NCBI RefSeq assembly: GCF_041020765.1 | Contig: NZ_JBEUEJ010000002.1 | Length of the DNA stretch: 64,000 nucleotides | Reading direction: 5' to 3' (one strand) | Source of the DNA: Kineococcus terrestris | GTDB lineage: Bacteria; Actinomycetota; Actinomycetes; Actinomycetales; Kineococcaceae | Shown here: one piece after another, positions 1 through 8,602 of the stretch | Layout: each line of letters begins with the position of its first letter | How positions within the stretch are numbered: the first letter of the stretch is position 1 | Program-made: the position numbers and the translations under genes | The notes under the pieces: generated by a model | Told to the model about the DNA's origin: nothing | What the model saw: only the letters and a program-made list of their open reading frames with translations | The model's database searches: none

Positions 1-300
1 GCCGACCCCGAGCGCACGGCCGCGGACTTCCTCGGCCGGCCCGCGCAGGTGCGCGCCGACGCGCTGGTGGCCCGCCAGAGCGAGGCGCTGCGCCACGAGG
101 GGGAGCTGGCCGACGAGCTGGGCGACGCCACCGACCTGCTGCGGGTGGAGCCGCACGTGGTGGCGCCCACGTGGCGGCTGTGGGGCGTGGACGCCAGCCG
201 GCTGGAGTTCTGGCAGGCCTCCCCCGACGGCCAGCACCTGCGGGTGCGCTACGACCGGGACGAGGACGGCGGGCACCGGCAGACGCGCCTGTGGCCGTGA
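1..300 (+). CDS. pdxH: Pyridoxamine 5'-phosphate oxidase, C-terminal part (cut by window edge)
   Basis: The reading frame is open from base 1 to the stop at 298-300, giving 99 codons; the N-terminal half lies outside the window. PdxH oxidises pyridoxine or pyridoxamine 5'-phosphate to pyridoxal phosphate with FMN in the cytosol. The visible part matches the family's C-terminal domain: a helix that opens with ADFLGRPAQVRADA, then a WRLWGV strand, the conserved RLEFWQ segment that lies over the PLP and FMN sites, an LRVRYDRD stretch and the terminal RLWP, close to the usual RLxP end. The next gene is on the opposite strand and converges on it. The family call is fairly firm; completeness cannot be judged. 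Confidence 0.85.
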   Translation, partial: ADPERTAADFLGRPAQVRADALVARQSEALRHEGELADELGDATDLLRVEPHVVAPTWRLWGVDASRLEFWQASPDGQHLRVRYDRDEDGGHRQTRLWP

Positions 301-339
301 GCGCCCGGCACCGCGCGGGCCGCGGGGGCCGCGGGGGCC

Positions 340-1122
340 TCAGGCCGCGCGGGCGCTGAAGCGGCCGTCGCGGCGCTCCAGGCGCAGCGCCAGCCCGAAC
401 GTCTCGCCCAGCCGGCCGGCGGTGAGGACCTCCTCCAGCGGGCCGGCGGCGACCACACCGCCGCCGCGCAGCAGCAGCGCGTGCGTGGTGCCCACCGGGA
501 CCTCCTCGACGTGGTGGGTGACCATCACCGACGCGGGGGCGGCCGGGTCGGCGGCCAGCCGGGTCAGGCGCCGCAGCAGGTCCTCGCGCCCGCCGAGGTC
601 GAGGCCGCCGGCGGGCTCGTCCAGCAGCAGCAGCTCGGGGTCGGTCATGAGGGCGCGGGCGATCTGCACGCGCTTGCGCTCGCCGTCGGACAGGGTGCCG
701 AAGCGCCGCTCGCCCAGGTGGCCGACGCCCAGCAGCCCGAGCAGGTCGGCGGCGCGCTCCTCGTCGCCGGGGTCGTAGGCCTCCTGCCAGCGGCCGTTGA
801 CGCCGTAGGCGGCGGTGACGACGACGTCGCGCACCCGCTCGCCGCCGGGCACGGCGCGCGCCAGGTCGGTGCTGGCCAGGCCGATGCGCGGGCGCAGCTC
901 GAACACGTCGACGCGGCCGAGGACCTCCCCCAGCACCGCGGCGGTGCCGCTGGTGGGGAACAACCGGCCGGCGGCCACGGACAGCAGGGTGGACTTGCCG
1001 GCGCCGTTGGGGCCCAGCACGACCCAGCGCTCGCCGTCGGCCACCTGCAGGTCGACGGCGTCGAGCAGGACGTTCCCGCTGCGGCGGACGGTCACGGCCT
1101 GCAGGTCCAGCACGTCGCTCAT
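340..1122 (-). CDS. ABC transporter ATP-binding protein, stand-alone
   Basis: A 260-residue single nucleotide-binding domain. Visible motifs are Walker A GPNGAGKST near residue 36, the signature LSDGERKR near 145, Walker B LLLLDEP followed by the D-loop, and the switch histidine in MVTHHVEE. No permease gene is next to it, so the substrate is unknown; such lone ATPases (ModF or YlmA-like) are common in actinobacteria. The frame is open to 1230, but the ATG at 1122 begins MSDVLDLQAV, which fits the start of the fold; the extra 36 residues would be Arg/Ala-rich and unlike the family. It is divergent from the next gene across 92 bases. Confidence 0.85.
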   Translation of the reverse strand: MSDVLDLQAVTVRRSGNVLLDAVDLQVADGERWVVLGPNGAGKSTLLSVAAGRLFPTSGTAAVLGEVLGRVDVFELRPRIGLASTDLARAVPGGERVRDVVVTAAYGVNGRWQEAYDPGDEERAADLLGLLGVGHLGERRFGTLSDGERKRVQIARALMTDPELLLLDEPAGGLDLGGREDLLRRLTRLAADPAAPASVMVTHHVEEVPVGTTHALLLRGGGVVAAGPLEEVLTAGRLGETFGLALRLERRDGRFSARAA

Positions 1123-1201
1123 GGCCGCGACCCTAGCCAGCGGCCGGCGCCGGCACGCGCCCGCCCGGCCCGCACCCGCGCGTGCCGCGCCGGGGCGGTC
1201 G

Positions 1202-1207
1202 TAGGCT
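1202..1207 (+). promoter_or_regulatory. Putative -10 box, leaderless promoter of the 1215 gene
   Basis: TAGGCT lies seven bases before the GTG at 1215, and there is no Shine-Dalgarno sequence. The spacing fits a transcript that starts at or next to the start codon. Confidence 0.5.
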
Positions 1208-1214
1208 CCTGCGC

Positions 1215-2024
1215 GTGCTGGACCTGCCACGCTCCGCGCGCCTGGCCGCCTGGGGCACCGGGGTGCTCGCCGGGACCGCCGGCCTGCAGGCCGCGGTGGC
1301 CGCCGTCGTGCGCGACGACGAGCCGCACGCGGTGCGCTGGGACGCCACGGCCCCCGACCTGCCGGGGCTGCCCGCCGCCCGCGACGGCGACCTGGCGCTG
1401 CTGCTGGCCGCCCTGGCCGAGTGCCCCGGCGCGCAGCTGCTGGTGGTGCTGCCGGTGCCGGGCGACCCGCGGGGCCTGCCGGGCCCGCCGCCGGTGAACG
1501 TGGCCGCGCTGGAGGCCGGCGAGTGCGTCGTGGCCGAGGTCGCGGGCAGCGCGCAGCGGTGGGCGCTGCTGCCCGAGGTCGCCGAGTTCGGGTCGGTGTG
1601 GGAACCGGGCGCGCACGTCACCTGGCAGGTGCTGGCGGCCGCGCCGCGCCGGGCGCCGGAGTCCTCCAGCGTGGCCGACTCCGAGCGCGAGCTGCGCCTG
1701 GCGCTGGGCACGGCCACGCAGGCGCTGGCCTCGCTGGACGTGGCCCGCTGGCGCGAGGACGCCGCCGACCGCATCGCCGCGGTGCGCGACGGCGCGCTGG
1801 CGCCGGACGCGGTGCCGCCCGGGCTGCCGCCGCGGGCCGCGCGCGTGCTGCAGACGGCCGCGCGGGTGCTGGCGATCGTGGAGCTGGCCACCGAGGACGA
1901 CGGCGCGGCGATCACCAGCCACGAGGCGGCCTCGCGGGCGCGGGCGCTGCGCGAGGTGGGGGCCGTGGCCCGCCGGGCGGTGACCGCCGCGGTCAACGCC
2001 CACGTCGAGCCGATGCGCCCCTGA
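1215..2024 (+). CDS. Conserved actinobacterial protein of unknown function
   Basis: 269 residues, mostly soluble. It opens VLDLPRSARLAAWG, a stretch that I recall in unnamed actinobacterial proteins, followed by an alpha/beta half that contains VLPVPGDPRGLPGPP and a C-terminal helical half rich in Ala, Arg and Glu. No catalytic motif, signal peptide or membrane segment is evident, so no function is proposed. The frame is open from 1182, but GTG 1215 is preferred because TAGGCT sits seven bases upstream in the window's leaderless pattern and the conserved PRSARLAAWG segment follows at once. It converges with the methyltransferase gene, the stops being three bases apart. Confidence 0.75.
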   Translation: MLDLPRSARLAAWGTGVLAGTAGLQAAVAAVVRDDEPHAVRWDATAPDLPGLPAARDGDLALLLAALAECPGAQLLVVLPVPGDPRGLPGPPPVNVAALEAGECVVAEVAGSAQRWALLPEVAEFGSVWEPGAHVTWQVLAAAPRRAPESSSVADSERELRLALGTATQALASLDVARWREDAADRIAAVRDGALAPDAVPPGLPPRAARVLQTAARVLAIVELATEDDGAAITSHEAASRARALREVGAVARRAVTAAVNAHVEPMRP

Positions 2025-2027
2025 GCT

Positions 2028-2576
2028 TCAGCGGGCCGGGACGCCCGCCGGCGGCAGGGTCGCCAGGGCCCGCTCCTCGGCCGGCAGCCGGAAGCCGAGC
2101 AGCAGCACCGCGTTGAGGACGCTGAAGACCAGCGCGGTCAGCCACGCGGTGTGCACCAGCGGCAGCGCGACGCCCTCCACGACGACGGCCACGTAGTTGG
2201 GGTGGCGCAGCCACGGCAGCCGGTACGGCCCGCGGGTGACCGGCGGCAGGCCCGGCACGACGATGACGCGGGTGTTCCAGCGCGGCCCCAGGGCCGTGAT
2301 GCACCACCAGCGCAGCCCCTGGCTGGCCAGCGCCAGCACCAGCGCGCTCCAGCCGAGCAGGGGCAGGAACGGGCGGTCCAGGAGGACGACCTCGGCCACG
2401 CACGCGGCCAGCAGGCCGGTGTGCAGGAGGACCATCGGCCCGAAGTGCCGGCGCCCGCTCTCCACGCCGCCGCGGGCGAAGGACCAACGGGCGTTGCGGG
2501 TGGACACGACCAGCTCGGCCAGCCGCTCCAGGCCCGTGGCCACGACCAGGGCCGTGAACCAGAGCACCGAGGTCAC
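2028..2576 (-). CDS. Isoprenylcysteine carboxyl methyltransferase (ICMT)-like membrane methyltransferase
   Basis: 182 residues with about four or five hydrophobic segments and the ICMT/PEMT hallmark near the C-terminus: RGPYRLPWLRHPNYVAVVVEG, of which RHPNY is the SAM-binding signature. The GTG start overlaps the stop of the upstream type III polyketide synthase gene (GTGA), so the two are translationally coupled. This pairing is known: Streptomyces griseus srsA-srsB and Bacillus bpsA-bpsB couple a type III PKS with an ICMT-like O-methyltransferase that methylates alkylresorcinols or alkylpyrones. By inference this enzyme methylates the lipid made by its neighbour in the membrane; protein prenyl-cysteine methylation is unlikely in bacteria. 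Confidence 0.85.
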   Translation of the reverse strand: MTSVLWFTALVVATGLERLAELVVSTRNARWSFARGGVESGRRHFGPMVLLHTGLLAACVAEVVLLDRPFLPLLGWSALVLALASQGLRWWCITALGPRWNTRVIVVPGLPPVTRGPYRLPWLRHPNYVAVVVEGVALPLVHTAWLTALVFSVLNAVLLLGFRLPAEERALATLPPAGVPAR

Positions 2577-3691
2577 GCGGCCTCCCCCACGGCCGCGGCC
2601 GCGCGCGCGGCGGCGGGGCGCAGCAGCAGGACCTCGGTGCTCACCCCGGGGCCCACGGCCAGCAGCACGGTGTCCCCGCGCGGGCCGGCCTCCAGCAGGT
2701 CGGCCAGCTGGTGCAGCACCGAGGAGCTGGACAGGTTCCCCGTCTCGGCCAGCGCGCGGCGCGAGCGGTCCAGGTCGCCGGCGGCCAGGCCCAGGCACTC
2801 CGCGACGCCGTCGAGGACCTTCGGCCCGCCGGCGTGCACCAGCCAGTGCGCCACGTCGCCCACCGCGAGCCCGTGCCCGGCCAGCAGGGCGTGCACGTCG
2901 GCGGGCAGGGCGCCGGCCACCAGGCGCGGCAGGTCGGCCGACAGCACGATGCGGAAGCCGGTGCTGCCCACGTGCCAGCCCAGGGCGTCGGCCGAGTCCG
3001 GGTGCACGCGGCTGCGGGTGGCCAGCACGTCCAGGCCCTCGGAGCCGCCGGGGGCCGCGGGCGGCGGCCGGTGCGCGCGGGCCCGCTCGTCGCCCAGGAC
3101 GACGACGGCGGCCGCCCCGTCGCCGAACAGGCCGCTGGCGACGAGGTTGGCGGTGGAGGGGTCGTCGTGCTGCAGGGTCAGCGAGCACAGCTCCACCGAC
3201 AGCAGCACCCCCACCTGGTCGGGGTGGCCGACGAGGTGGTCGTGCACGCGGGCCAGGCCGGCGGCCCCGGCCACGCAGCCCAGCCCGAAGGAGGGCAGCC
3301 GGGTGACGTCGGGGCGCAGTCCGGCGCGCTGGACGAGCAGGGCGTCCACCGAGGGGGCGGTCACCCCGGTGACGGTGGTGAACAGCAGGAAGTCCACGTC
3401 CTCCGGGTGCAGGCCAGCGCGGGCCAGGGCGCCCTTGAGGGCCCGCTCGGCCAGGTCCAGGGCCAGCTCGGCGAACAGGCCGTTGCTGGTGTCGAAGGAG
3501 CGCGTCTCGGCGTAGCGCTCCAGCGGCAGCGCCAGCGACCGCTGCTCAACGCCGCTGGCGGCGTGCAGGCGGCGCATCAGCCGCTCGGCGCCCTCCTCGC
3601 GCGCCAGCAGGGGCGCCAGGGCGTCGGTGATCCGCTCCTGCGGGTAGGTGTGCGGCGGGAGGACGGGCTCGACCGCGGTGATCCTGGGCAC
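2573..3691 (-). CDS. Type III polyketide synthase (chalcone/stilbene synthase family)
   Basis: 372 residues, a usual length for the family. The catalytic triad can be placed: Cys139 in SFGLGCVAGAAGL, His286 in WLVHAGGP and Asn319 in ETGNLSSSSV; the 33-residue His-Asn gap equals that of plant chalcone synthase. These enzymes condense malonyl-CoA onto an acyl starter to form alkylresorcinols, alkylpyrones or quinone precursors. With the coupled ICMT-like methyltransferase downstream, a methylated phenolic lipid or alkylpyrone is the best guess. The start is GTG with CAGCAT six bases upstream and no Shine-Dalgarno sequence. The starter unit and product cannot be read from sequence. Confidence 0.9.
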   Translation of the reverse strand: MPRITAVEPVLPPHTYPQERITDALAPLLAREEGAERLMRRLHAASGVEQRSLALPLERYAETRSFDTSNGLFAELALDLAERALKGALARAGLHPEDVDFLLFTTVTGVTAPSVDALLVQRAGLRPDVTRLPSFGLGCVAGAAGLARVHDHLVGHPDQVGVLLSVELCSLTLQHDDPSTANLVASGLFGDGAAAVVVLGDERARAHRPPPAAPGGSEGLDVLATRSRVHPDSADALGWHVGSTGFRIVLSADLPRLVAGALPADVHALLAGHGLAVGDVAHWLVHAGGPKVLDGVAECLGLAAGDLDRSRRALAETGNLSSSSVLHQLADLLEAGPRGDTVLLAVGPGVSTEVLLLRPAAARAAAAVGEAA

Positions 3692-3697
3692 GTCGCG

Positions 3698-3703
3698 ATG
3701 CTG
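3698..3703 (-). promoter_or_regulatory. Putative weak -10 box of the type III PKS operon
   Basis: On the minus strand CAGCAT lies exactly six bases before the GTG at 3691. It departs from TANNNT at the first base, so it is weaker than the other boxes in the window. Confidence 0.35.
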
Positions 3704-3760
3704 TCACCCGCCCGCCGACCCCGCCCGGTGACCACGGCCCGCCCCCGGCCGCCGGTGCCC

Positions 3761-4957
3761 TCAGCCGGGCAGCACCGAGCGGTAGACCTCCAGGGTGCGC
3801 TCGGCGATCGCCGTCCACGCGAAGCGCTCCACGGCGCGCCGGCGGCCGGCGGCGCCGCGCTCGCGGGCGCGGTCGGGGTCGGCGACGGCCTCGGTCAGGG
3901 CAGCGGCCAGGTCGGCGACGAACCGGTCGGGGTCCACGGGCGCGCCCGTGCCGTCGTCGACCTGCTCGATGGGCACGAGCCAGCCGGTGACGCCGTCCTC
4001 GACGACCTCGGGGATGCCGCCGGTGGCGGTGCCCACGACCGCCGCCCCGCAGGCCATCGCCTCGAGGTTGACGATGCCCAGCGGCTCGTACACCGAGGGG
4101 CACACGAAGACGGTGGCCTGCGACAGGTGCTCCAGCAGCTCCGCGCGCGACAGGTGCCGGTCCAGGTGCACGACGCCGCTGCGGGTGGCGCGCAGGTCGG
4201 CGACCAGCCCGGCGACCTCCGCGGCGATCTCCGGGGTGTCGGGGGCGCCGGCGCACAGCACCAGCTGGACCTCCGGCGGCAGCTGGGCCGCGGCGCGCAG
4301 CAGGTGCGGCAGGCCCTTCTGGCGGGTGATGCGCCCGACGAAGACGACGCTGGGCCGGTCGGGGTCCACGCCGTTGGCGCGCACGAGGTCCCTGCCCTCC
4401 ACGGGCGTCCACTGCTCGGCGTCGATGCCGTTGTGGACGACGTGCACGCGCTGCGGGTCAAGCGCCGGGTAGCTGCGCAGGATGTCCGCGCGCATGCCGG
4501 CGCTGACGGCCACGACGGCCGCGGCGGCCTCGTAGGCGGTGCGCTCGGCCCAGCTGGACAGCGCGTACCCGCCGCCCAGCTGCTCGGCCTTCCACGGCCG
4601 CAGCGGTTCCAGGCTGTGCGCGGTGACCACGTGCGGGACGCCGTGCAGCAGGGAGGCCAGGTGCCCGGCGGTGTTGGCGTACCAGGTGTGCGAGTGCACC
4701 AGGTCGGCGCCGGCCGCGTCGGAGGCCATCGGCAGGTCCGCGCCCAGGGTGCGCAGCGCCGCGTTGGCGCCGGCCAGCTCGGCCGGCTCGGCGTAGGCGG
4801 TGACCCCGGCCTCGTCGCGGGGGGCGCCGAAGCAGCGCACCCGCACGTCGGGGGCGGCCGCGCTGGCGCGCAGCGCCCGCACGAGCTCGGCCACGTGCAC
4901 GCCGGCACCGCCGTACACCTCCGGCGGGTACTCCTTGGTCATCAGGTCGATCCGCAT
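3761..4957 (-). CDS. glgM: GT4 glycogen synthase / alpha-maltose-1-phosphate synthase
   Basis: 398 residues in a GT-B fold. N-terminal MRIDLMTKEYPPEVYGGAGVHVAE carries the glycine-rich acceptor loop; the C-terminal domain has VVFVGRITRQKGL and the GT4 E-x7-E pair in YEPLGIVNLEAMACG. The length and divergent pairing with glgC match mycobacterial Rv1212c/Rv1213, where GlgM joins ADP-glucose and glucose-1-phosphate to give maltose-1-phosphate for the GlgE pathway; older annotation calls it glgA. ATG 4957 follows GACAGGAGCCACG, a good ribosome binding site, so the longer open frame to 5302 is rejected. Which activity dominates cannot be told from sequence. Confidence 0.88.
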   Translation of the reverse strand: MRIDLMTKEYPPEVYGGAGVHVAELVRALRASAAAPDVRVRCFGAPRDEAGVTAYAEPAELAGANAALRTLGADLPMASDAAGADLVHSHTWYANTAGHLASLLHGVPHVVTAHSLEPLRPWKAEQLGGGYALSSWAERTAYEAAAAVVAVSAGMRADILRSYPALDPQRVHVVHNGIDAEQWTPVEGRDLVRANGVDPDRPSVVFVGRITRQKGLPHLLRAAAQLPPEVQLVLCAGAPDTPEIAAEVAGLVADLRATRSGVVHLDRHLSRAELLEHLSQATVFVCPSVYEPLGIVNLEAMACGAAVVGTATGGIPEVVEDGVTGWLVPIEQVDDGTGAPVDPDRFVADLAAALTEAVADPDRARERGAAGRRRAVERFAWTAIAERTLEVYRSVLPG

Positions 4958-5080
4958 CGTGGCTCCTGTCGCGCGTCCCGCCGGTGGGGCGGTCACCGTA
5001 CCGCCGGGGCGCCGCGGCGCCCGGTCGGGGGAGATCGCGGGAGATCGCGCGCGCCGCGTGTGCGCGGGGCCCCGCGGCCC

Positions 5081-5086
5081 TATGGT
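5081..5086 (+). promoter_or_regulatory. Putative -10 box of glgC
   Basis: TATGGT lies seven bases before GTG 5094. A GGAGG directly abuts that GTG, too close to act as a Shine-Dalgarno sequence, so a leaderless start is likely. Confidence 0.5.
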
Positions 5087-5093
5087 GCGGAGG

Positions 5094-6335
5094 GTGGCTG
5101 CTCCGAAGGTCCTCGCGATCGTCCTCGCCGGCGGGGAGGGCAAGCGGCTCATGCCGCTGACCGCCGACCGCGCCAAGCCGGCCGTGCCCTTCGGCGGCAC
5201 GTACCGGCTCATCGACTTCGCGCTGTCCAACCTGGTCAACGCGGGGTACCGCAAGATCGTCGTGCTGACGCAGTACAAGTCGCACAGCCTGGACCGGCAC
5301 ATCTCCCAGTCGTGGCGGATGTCGAACCTGTTCGGCAGCTACATCGCCTCGGTGCCCGCGCAGCAGCGCGTCGGCAAGCGCTGGTACCTGGGCAGCGCCG
5401 ACGCCATCTACCAGTCGATGAACCTCATCAGCGACGAGCGCCCCGACATCGTCGTCGTGGTCGGCGCCGACCACGTGTACCGGATGGACTTCTCGCAGAT
5501 GGTCGAGGCGCACGTGGCCTCCGGCGCCCCCTGCACGGTCGCGGCGATCCGCCAGCCGATCTCGCTGGCCGACCAGTTCGGGGTCATCCAGACCGCCCAC
5601 GACGGCAGCGGCCGCATCGAGCAGTTCCTGGAGAAGCCGAAGAACCCGCAGGGCCTGGACGACGCGCCCGACCAGGTGCTGGCCTCGATGGGCAACTACG
5701 TCTTCGACGCCGAGGCGCTCGTGGACGCGGTCACGCGCGACGCGGACGAGCAGGACTCCAAGCACGACATGGGCGGCGACATCGTCCCCGACTTCGTCGA
5801 GCGGGGGCTGGCGAACGTCTACGACTTCAAGGACAACGACGTCCCCGGCGCCACCGACCGCGACCGCGCGTACTGGCGCGACGTGGGGACGATCGACAGC
5901 TACTTCGAGGCCCAGATGGACCTCATCTCGGTGATGCCGGTCTTCAACCTCTACAACTACGACTGGCCGATCATCGCCGCGCAGGACTTCTTCCCGCCGG
6001 CGAAGTTCGTGCACGGCTGGCAGGGCACCTACGGGCACGCGGTGAACTCCATCATCTCCGGCGGCACCGTCGTCTCCGGTGCGCTGGTGGAGAAGTCGGT
6101 GGTTTCGCCGAACGTGCGGCTGGACTCCTGGGGGCACGTCAGCGAGTCGGTGCTGATGGACGGGGTGCGGATCGGCCGGCACGCCGTGGTGCAGCGGGCC
6201 ATCGTCGACAAGTTCGTCGAGGTCCCCGACGACGCCCGCATCGGGGTGGACCCGGAGGAGGACCGCGCCCGCGGGTTCACCGTCACCGAGTCCGGCATCA
6301 CCGTCGTCGGCAAGGGGCAGGTCGTGCGCCCCTGA
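5094..6335 (+). CDS. glgC: Glucose-1-phosphate adenylyltransferase
   Basis: 413 residues. It makes ADP-glucose from ATP and glucose-1-phosphate, the committed step of bacterial glycogen and alpha-glucan synthesis. The N-terminal pyrophosphorylase signature KVLAIVLAGGEGKRLMPLT is followed by KPAVPFGGTYRLIDFALSN, GSADAIYQ, VGADHVYRMD and the sugar-binding FLEKPKNP; the end is a left-handed beta-helix with GHVSESVLMDGVRIGRHAVV. It diverges from glgM, which uses its product. GTG 5094 is favoured on the leaderless spacing; an in-frame ATG at 5082 would add four residues but overlaps the -10 hexamer. Confidence 0.93.
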   Translation: MAAPKVLAIVLAGGEGKRLMPLTADRAKPAVPFGGTYRLIDFALSNLVNAGYRKIVVLTQYKSHSLDRHISQSWRMSNLFGSYIASVPAQQRVGKRWYLGSADAIYQSMNLISDERPDIVVVVGADHVYRMDFSQMVEAHVASGAPCTVAAIRQPISLADQFGVIQTAHDGSGRIEQFLEKPKNPQGLDDAPDQVLASMGNYVFDAEALVDAVTRDADEQDSKHDMGGDIVPDFVERGLANVYDFKDNDVPGATDRDRAYWRDVGTIDSYFEAQMDLISVMPVFNLYNYDWPIIAAQDFFPPAKFVHGWQGTYGHAVNSIISGGTVVSGALVEKSVVSPNVRLDSWGHVSESVLMDGVRIGRHAVVQRAIVDKFVEVPDDARIGVDPEEDRARGFTVTESGITVVGKGQVVRP

Positions 6336-6402
6336 GGCGGCGCCCCCACCCGTCGCACCCGCGCGTCGCGCCCGGCCCCTCGCGGGCGGGCGCGCCGTGC
6401 GG

Positions 6403-6408
6403 CAGAGT
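6403..6408 (+). promoter_or_regulatory. Putative -10-like box before the LLM oxidoreductase
   Basis: CAGAGT sits seven bases before the ATG at 6416, with no Shine-Dalgarno sequence. It is a poor match to TANNNT and is offered with caution. Confidence 0.3.
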
Positions 6409-6415
6409 CGGCGCC

Positions 6416-7285
6416 ATGACCTCCGACACCGCGGGGACCGACACGTCCTCCGCCAGCTCGACCGCCGCCAGCGCCGCCGCCGCCGACCCGCGCCCGGTGC
6501 GGATCGGGGTGCAGGTGCAGCCCCAGCACGCCGACTACCCGGCCATCCGCGCTGCCGCCGCGCGCGCCGAGGAGCTCGGCGTGGACGTCCTGCTGAACTG
6601 GGACCACTTCTACCCGCTGTACGGCGAGCCCGAGGGCCTGCACTTCGAGTGCTGGACGATGCTCGCCGCCTGGGCCGAGGCCACCGAGCGCGTGGAGCTG
6701 GGCGCCCTGGTGACCTGCAACAGCTACCGCAACCCCGAGCTGCTGGCCGACATGGCCCGCACGGTGGACCACGTCTCCGCCCACGACAGCGGCACCGGGC
6801 GCCTCATCCTCGGCATCGGCTCGGGCTGGTTCCGGAAGGACTACGACGAGTACGGCTACGAGTTCGGCACCGCCGGCGGCCGGCTGGACAAGCTGCGCGA
6901 GGACCTGCCGCGCATCGAGGCGCGCTGGGCGAAGCTGAACCCGGCGCCCACCCGCGACATCCCCGTCCTCATCGGCGGCGGCGGGGAGCAGAAGACGCTG
7001 CGCATCGTCGCCCGGCACGCCGACGTGTGGCACGGCTTCGGCGACGTGGACACCTTCGCCCGCAAGTGCGCCGTCCTGGACGAGCGGTGCGCCGAGATCG
7101 GCCGCGACCCGCTGGAGGTCGAGCGCTCGATCGGCCTGGACTCCGGCGCCGACCCGGCGCAGGTGGGCGACGCCTACCACGCGGCCGGCGCCCGGTTCAT
7201 CACCGTCTCCACGGGCGGGCCGGACTTCGACATGGGCGCGGTGCGCGACTGGCTGGCCTGGCGGGACGAGAAGAACCGCGGCTGA
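6416..7285 (+). CDS. LLM-class F420-dependent oxidoreductase
   Basis: 289 residues in a luciferase-like TIM barrel. It starts with a disordered Ser/Thr/Ala-rich stretch of about 25 residues, then RIGVQVQPQHADYPAIRAAA, the conserved WDHFYP, LGALVTCNSYRNPELLADMARTVDH and LILGIGSGWFRKDYDEYG, which is typical of F420 rather than FMN members. PVLIGGGGEQKTLRIVARHAD forms the phosphate-binding end. Its substrate is unknown. It lies 80 bases after glgC on the same strand and before serB, but no shared pathway is obvious. ATG 6416 is the only sensible start. Confidence 0.88.
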   Translation: MTSDTAGTDTSSASSTAASAAAADPRPVRIGVQVQPQHADYPAIRAAAARAEELGVDVLLNWDHFYPLYGEPEGLHFECWTMLAAWAEATERVELGALVTCNSYRNPELLADMARTVDHVSAHDSGTGRLILGIGSGWFRKDYDEYGYEFGTAGGRLDKLREDLPRIEARWAKLNPAPTRDIPVLIGGGGEQKTLRIVARHADVWHGFGDVDTFARKCAVLDERCAEIGRDPLEVERSIGLDSGADPAQVGDAYHAAGARFITVSTGGPDFDMGAVRDWLAWRDEKNRG

Positions 7286-7314
7286 GCGCGGGCGGGCGGC
7301 GGGCGCGTCGCCGG

Positions 7315-7320
7315 TACGGT
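7315..7320 (+). promoter_or_regulatory. -10 box, leaderless promoter of serB
   Basis: TACGGT followed by six bases and then GTG 7327; no Shine-Dalgarno sequence. The same arrangement, TACGGT-N6-GTG, precedes coaE at 56783. Confidence 0.65.
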
Positions 7321-7326
7321 GACCGC

Positions 7327-8583
7327 GTGCCGGCGACCACCCCCCCGTCCCCCGCGACCGCGCCCTCCCCCGGCACCGCGCCGGGCCCCGCGCGCACCGT
7401 CCTGGTCACCGTCACCGGCGCGGACCGCCCCGGGGTGACCTCGGCGCTGTTCCGGGCGCTGACCCCCACGGGGGCCGAGGTCCTGGACGTCGAGCAGGTC
7501 GTCGTCGGCGGCCACCTCACCCTGTCGGCGCTGGTGACCTGCCCCGGCGAGGGGGTCGTGGAGGCGGCCGTGGCGGACCTGGCCGGTGCCGGCCTCGCCG
7601 TCAGCGCGACCGCCTCGCCCGGCGAGCCGCCGCGCCGGCCGCAGCGCCTGCACGTGACGCTGCTGGGCGCGCCGCTGCTGCCGGCGGCCGTGGCGCACGT
7701 GACGGCCGTGCTGGCCGAGCGGGGCGCGAACGTGGACCGCATCCGGCGGATGGGCCGCCACCCCGTCACCAGCGTGGAGCTGGACGTGTCCACCGACGGC
7801 ACCGCCGCCGACCTGCGCGACCTGCGCCGCACGCTGGCGCGCGAGGCGGGCCGGCACGGCCTGGACGCGGCCGTCTCCCCCGGCGGCCTGGCGCGCCTGG
7901 GCCGGCGCCTGGTCGTCATGGACGTCGACTCCACCCTCATCCGCCAGGAGGTCATCGAGCTGCTGGCCGCCCACGCCGGGCGCGAGGCGGAGGTGGCCGC
8001 CGTCACCGAGCGCGCCATGCGCGGGGAGCTGGACTTCGCCGCCTCGCTGCGCGAGCGGGTGGCGTGCCTGGAGGGCCTGTCGGTGGACGTGGTGGAGGAG
8101 GTGCGCCGCGCCGTCCAGCTGACCCCGGGGGCGCGCACCCTGTGCCGCACCCTGCACCGGCTCGGCTTCACCCTGGCGCTGGTCTCCGGCGGGTTCCTGG
8201 AGGTCGTGGGGCCGCTGGCCGCCTCGCTGGGCATCGCGCACGTGCGGGCCAACCGGCTGCAGGTGGTGCACGGCACGTTCACCGGCCGGGTCCTGGGGCC
8301 GGTGGTGGACCGCGCCGCCAAGGCCGCGGCGCTGCGCGAGTTCGCCGCCGCGGAGGGCGTGCCGCTGGCGCGCACCGTGGCGATCGGCGACGGCGCCAAC
8401 GACCTGGACATGATCGACGCGGCCGGGCTGGGCATCGCCTTCAACGCCAAGCCGGTCGTGCGCGAGCAGGCCGACGCCGCGCTCAACGTGCCCTACCTGG
8501 ACGCGGTGCTGCCGCTGCTGGGGATCACCCGCGAGGACGTGGAGGACGCCGACGCCGCCGAGGGCCTGCTGTCGGAGGGCTGA
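7327..8583 (+). CDS. serB: Phosphoserine phosphatase with N-terminal ACT domains
   Basis: 418 residues. It removes phosphate from L-phosphoserine, the last step of serine synthesis. A Pro/Ala-rich start of 20 residues leads to a tandem ACT-like region (about 23-185; VTVTGADRPGVTSALF opens the first), which in this family senses serine. The HAD domain follows: nucleophile motif DVDST at 199-203, SGGF near 288, and GDGANDLDMI at 354-363 with the Mg-binding aspartates. The two-ACT form resembles mycobacterial SerB2. The start is GTG at the TACGGT-N6 leaderless signal. A strong hairpin follows at 8603. Confidence 0.93.
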   Translation: MPATTPPSPATAPSPGTAPGPARTVLVTVTGADRPGVTSALFRALTPTGAEVLDVEQVVVGGHLTLSALVTCPGEGVVEAAVADLAGAGLAVSATASPGEPPRRPQRLHVTLLGAPLLPAAVAHVTAVLAERGANVDRIRRMGRHPVTSVELDVSTDGTAADLRDLRRTLAREAGRHGLDAAVSPGGLARLGRRLVVMDVDSTLIRQEVIELLAAHAGREAEVAAVTERAMRGELDFAASLRERVACLEGLSVDVVEEVRRAVQLTPGARTLCRTLHRLGFTLALVSGGFLEVVGPLAASLGIAHVRANRLQVVHGTFTGRVLGPVVDRAAKAAALREFAAAEGVPLARTVAIGDGANDLDMIDAAGLGIAFNAKPVVREQADAALNVPYLDAVLPLLGITREDVEDADAAEGLLSEG

Positions 8584-8602
8584 GCCCGCGGCACGCACGG
8601 CG

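Noticed and set aside
2711..7285. A 1524-codon open frame over the PKS, glgM and glgC genes
   Set aside because: Antisense or out-of-frame shadow in high GC; only its last 290 codons, from ATG 6416, are a real gene (LLM oxidoreductase).
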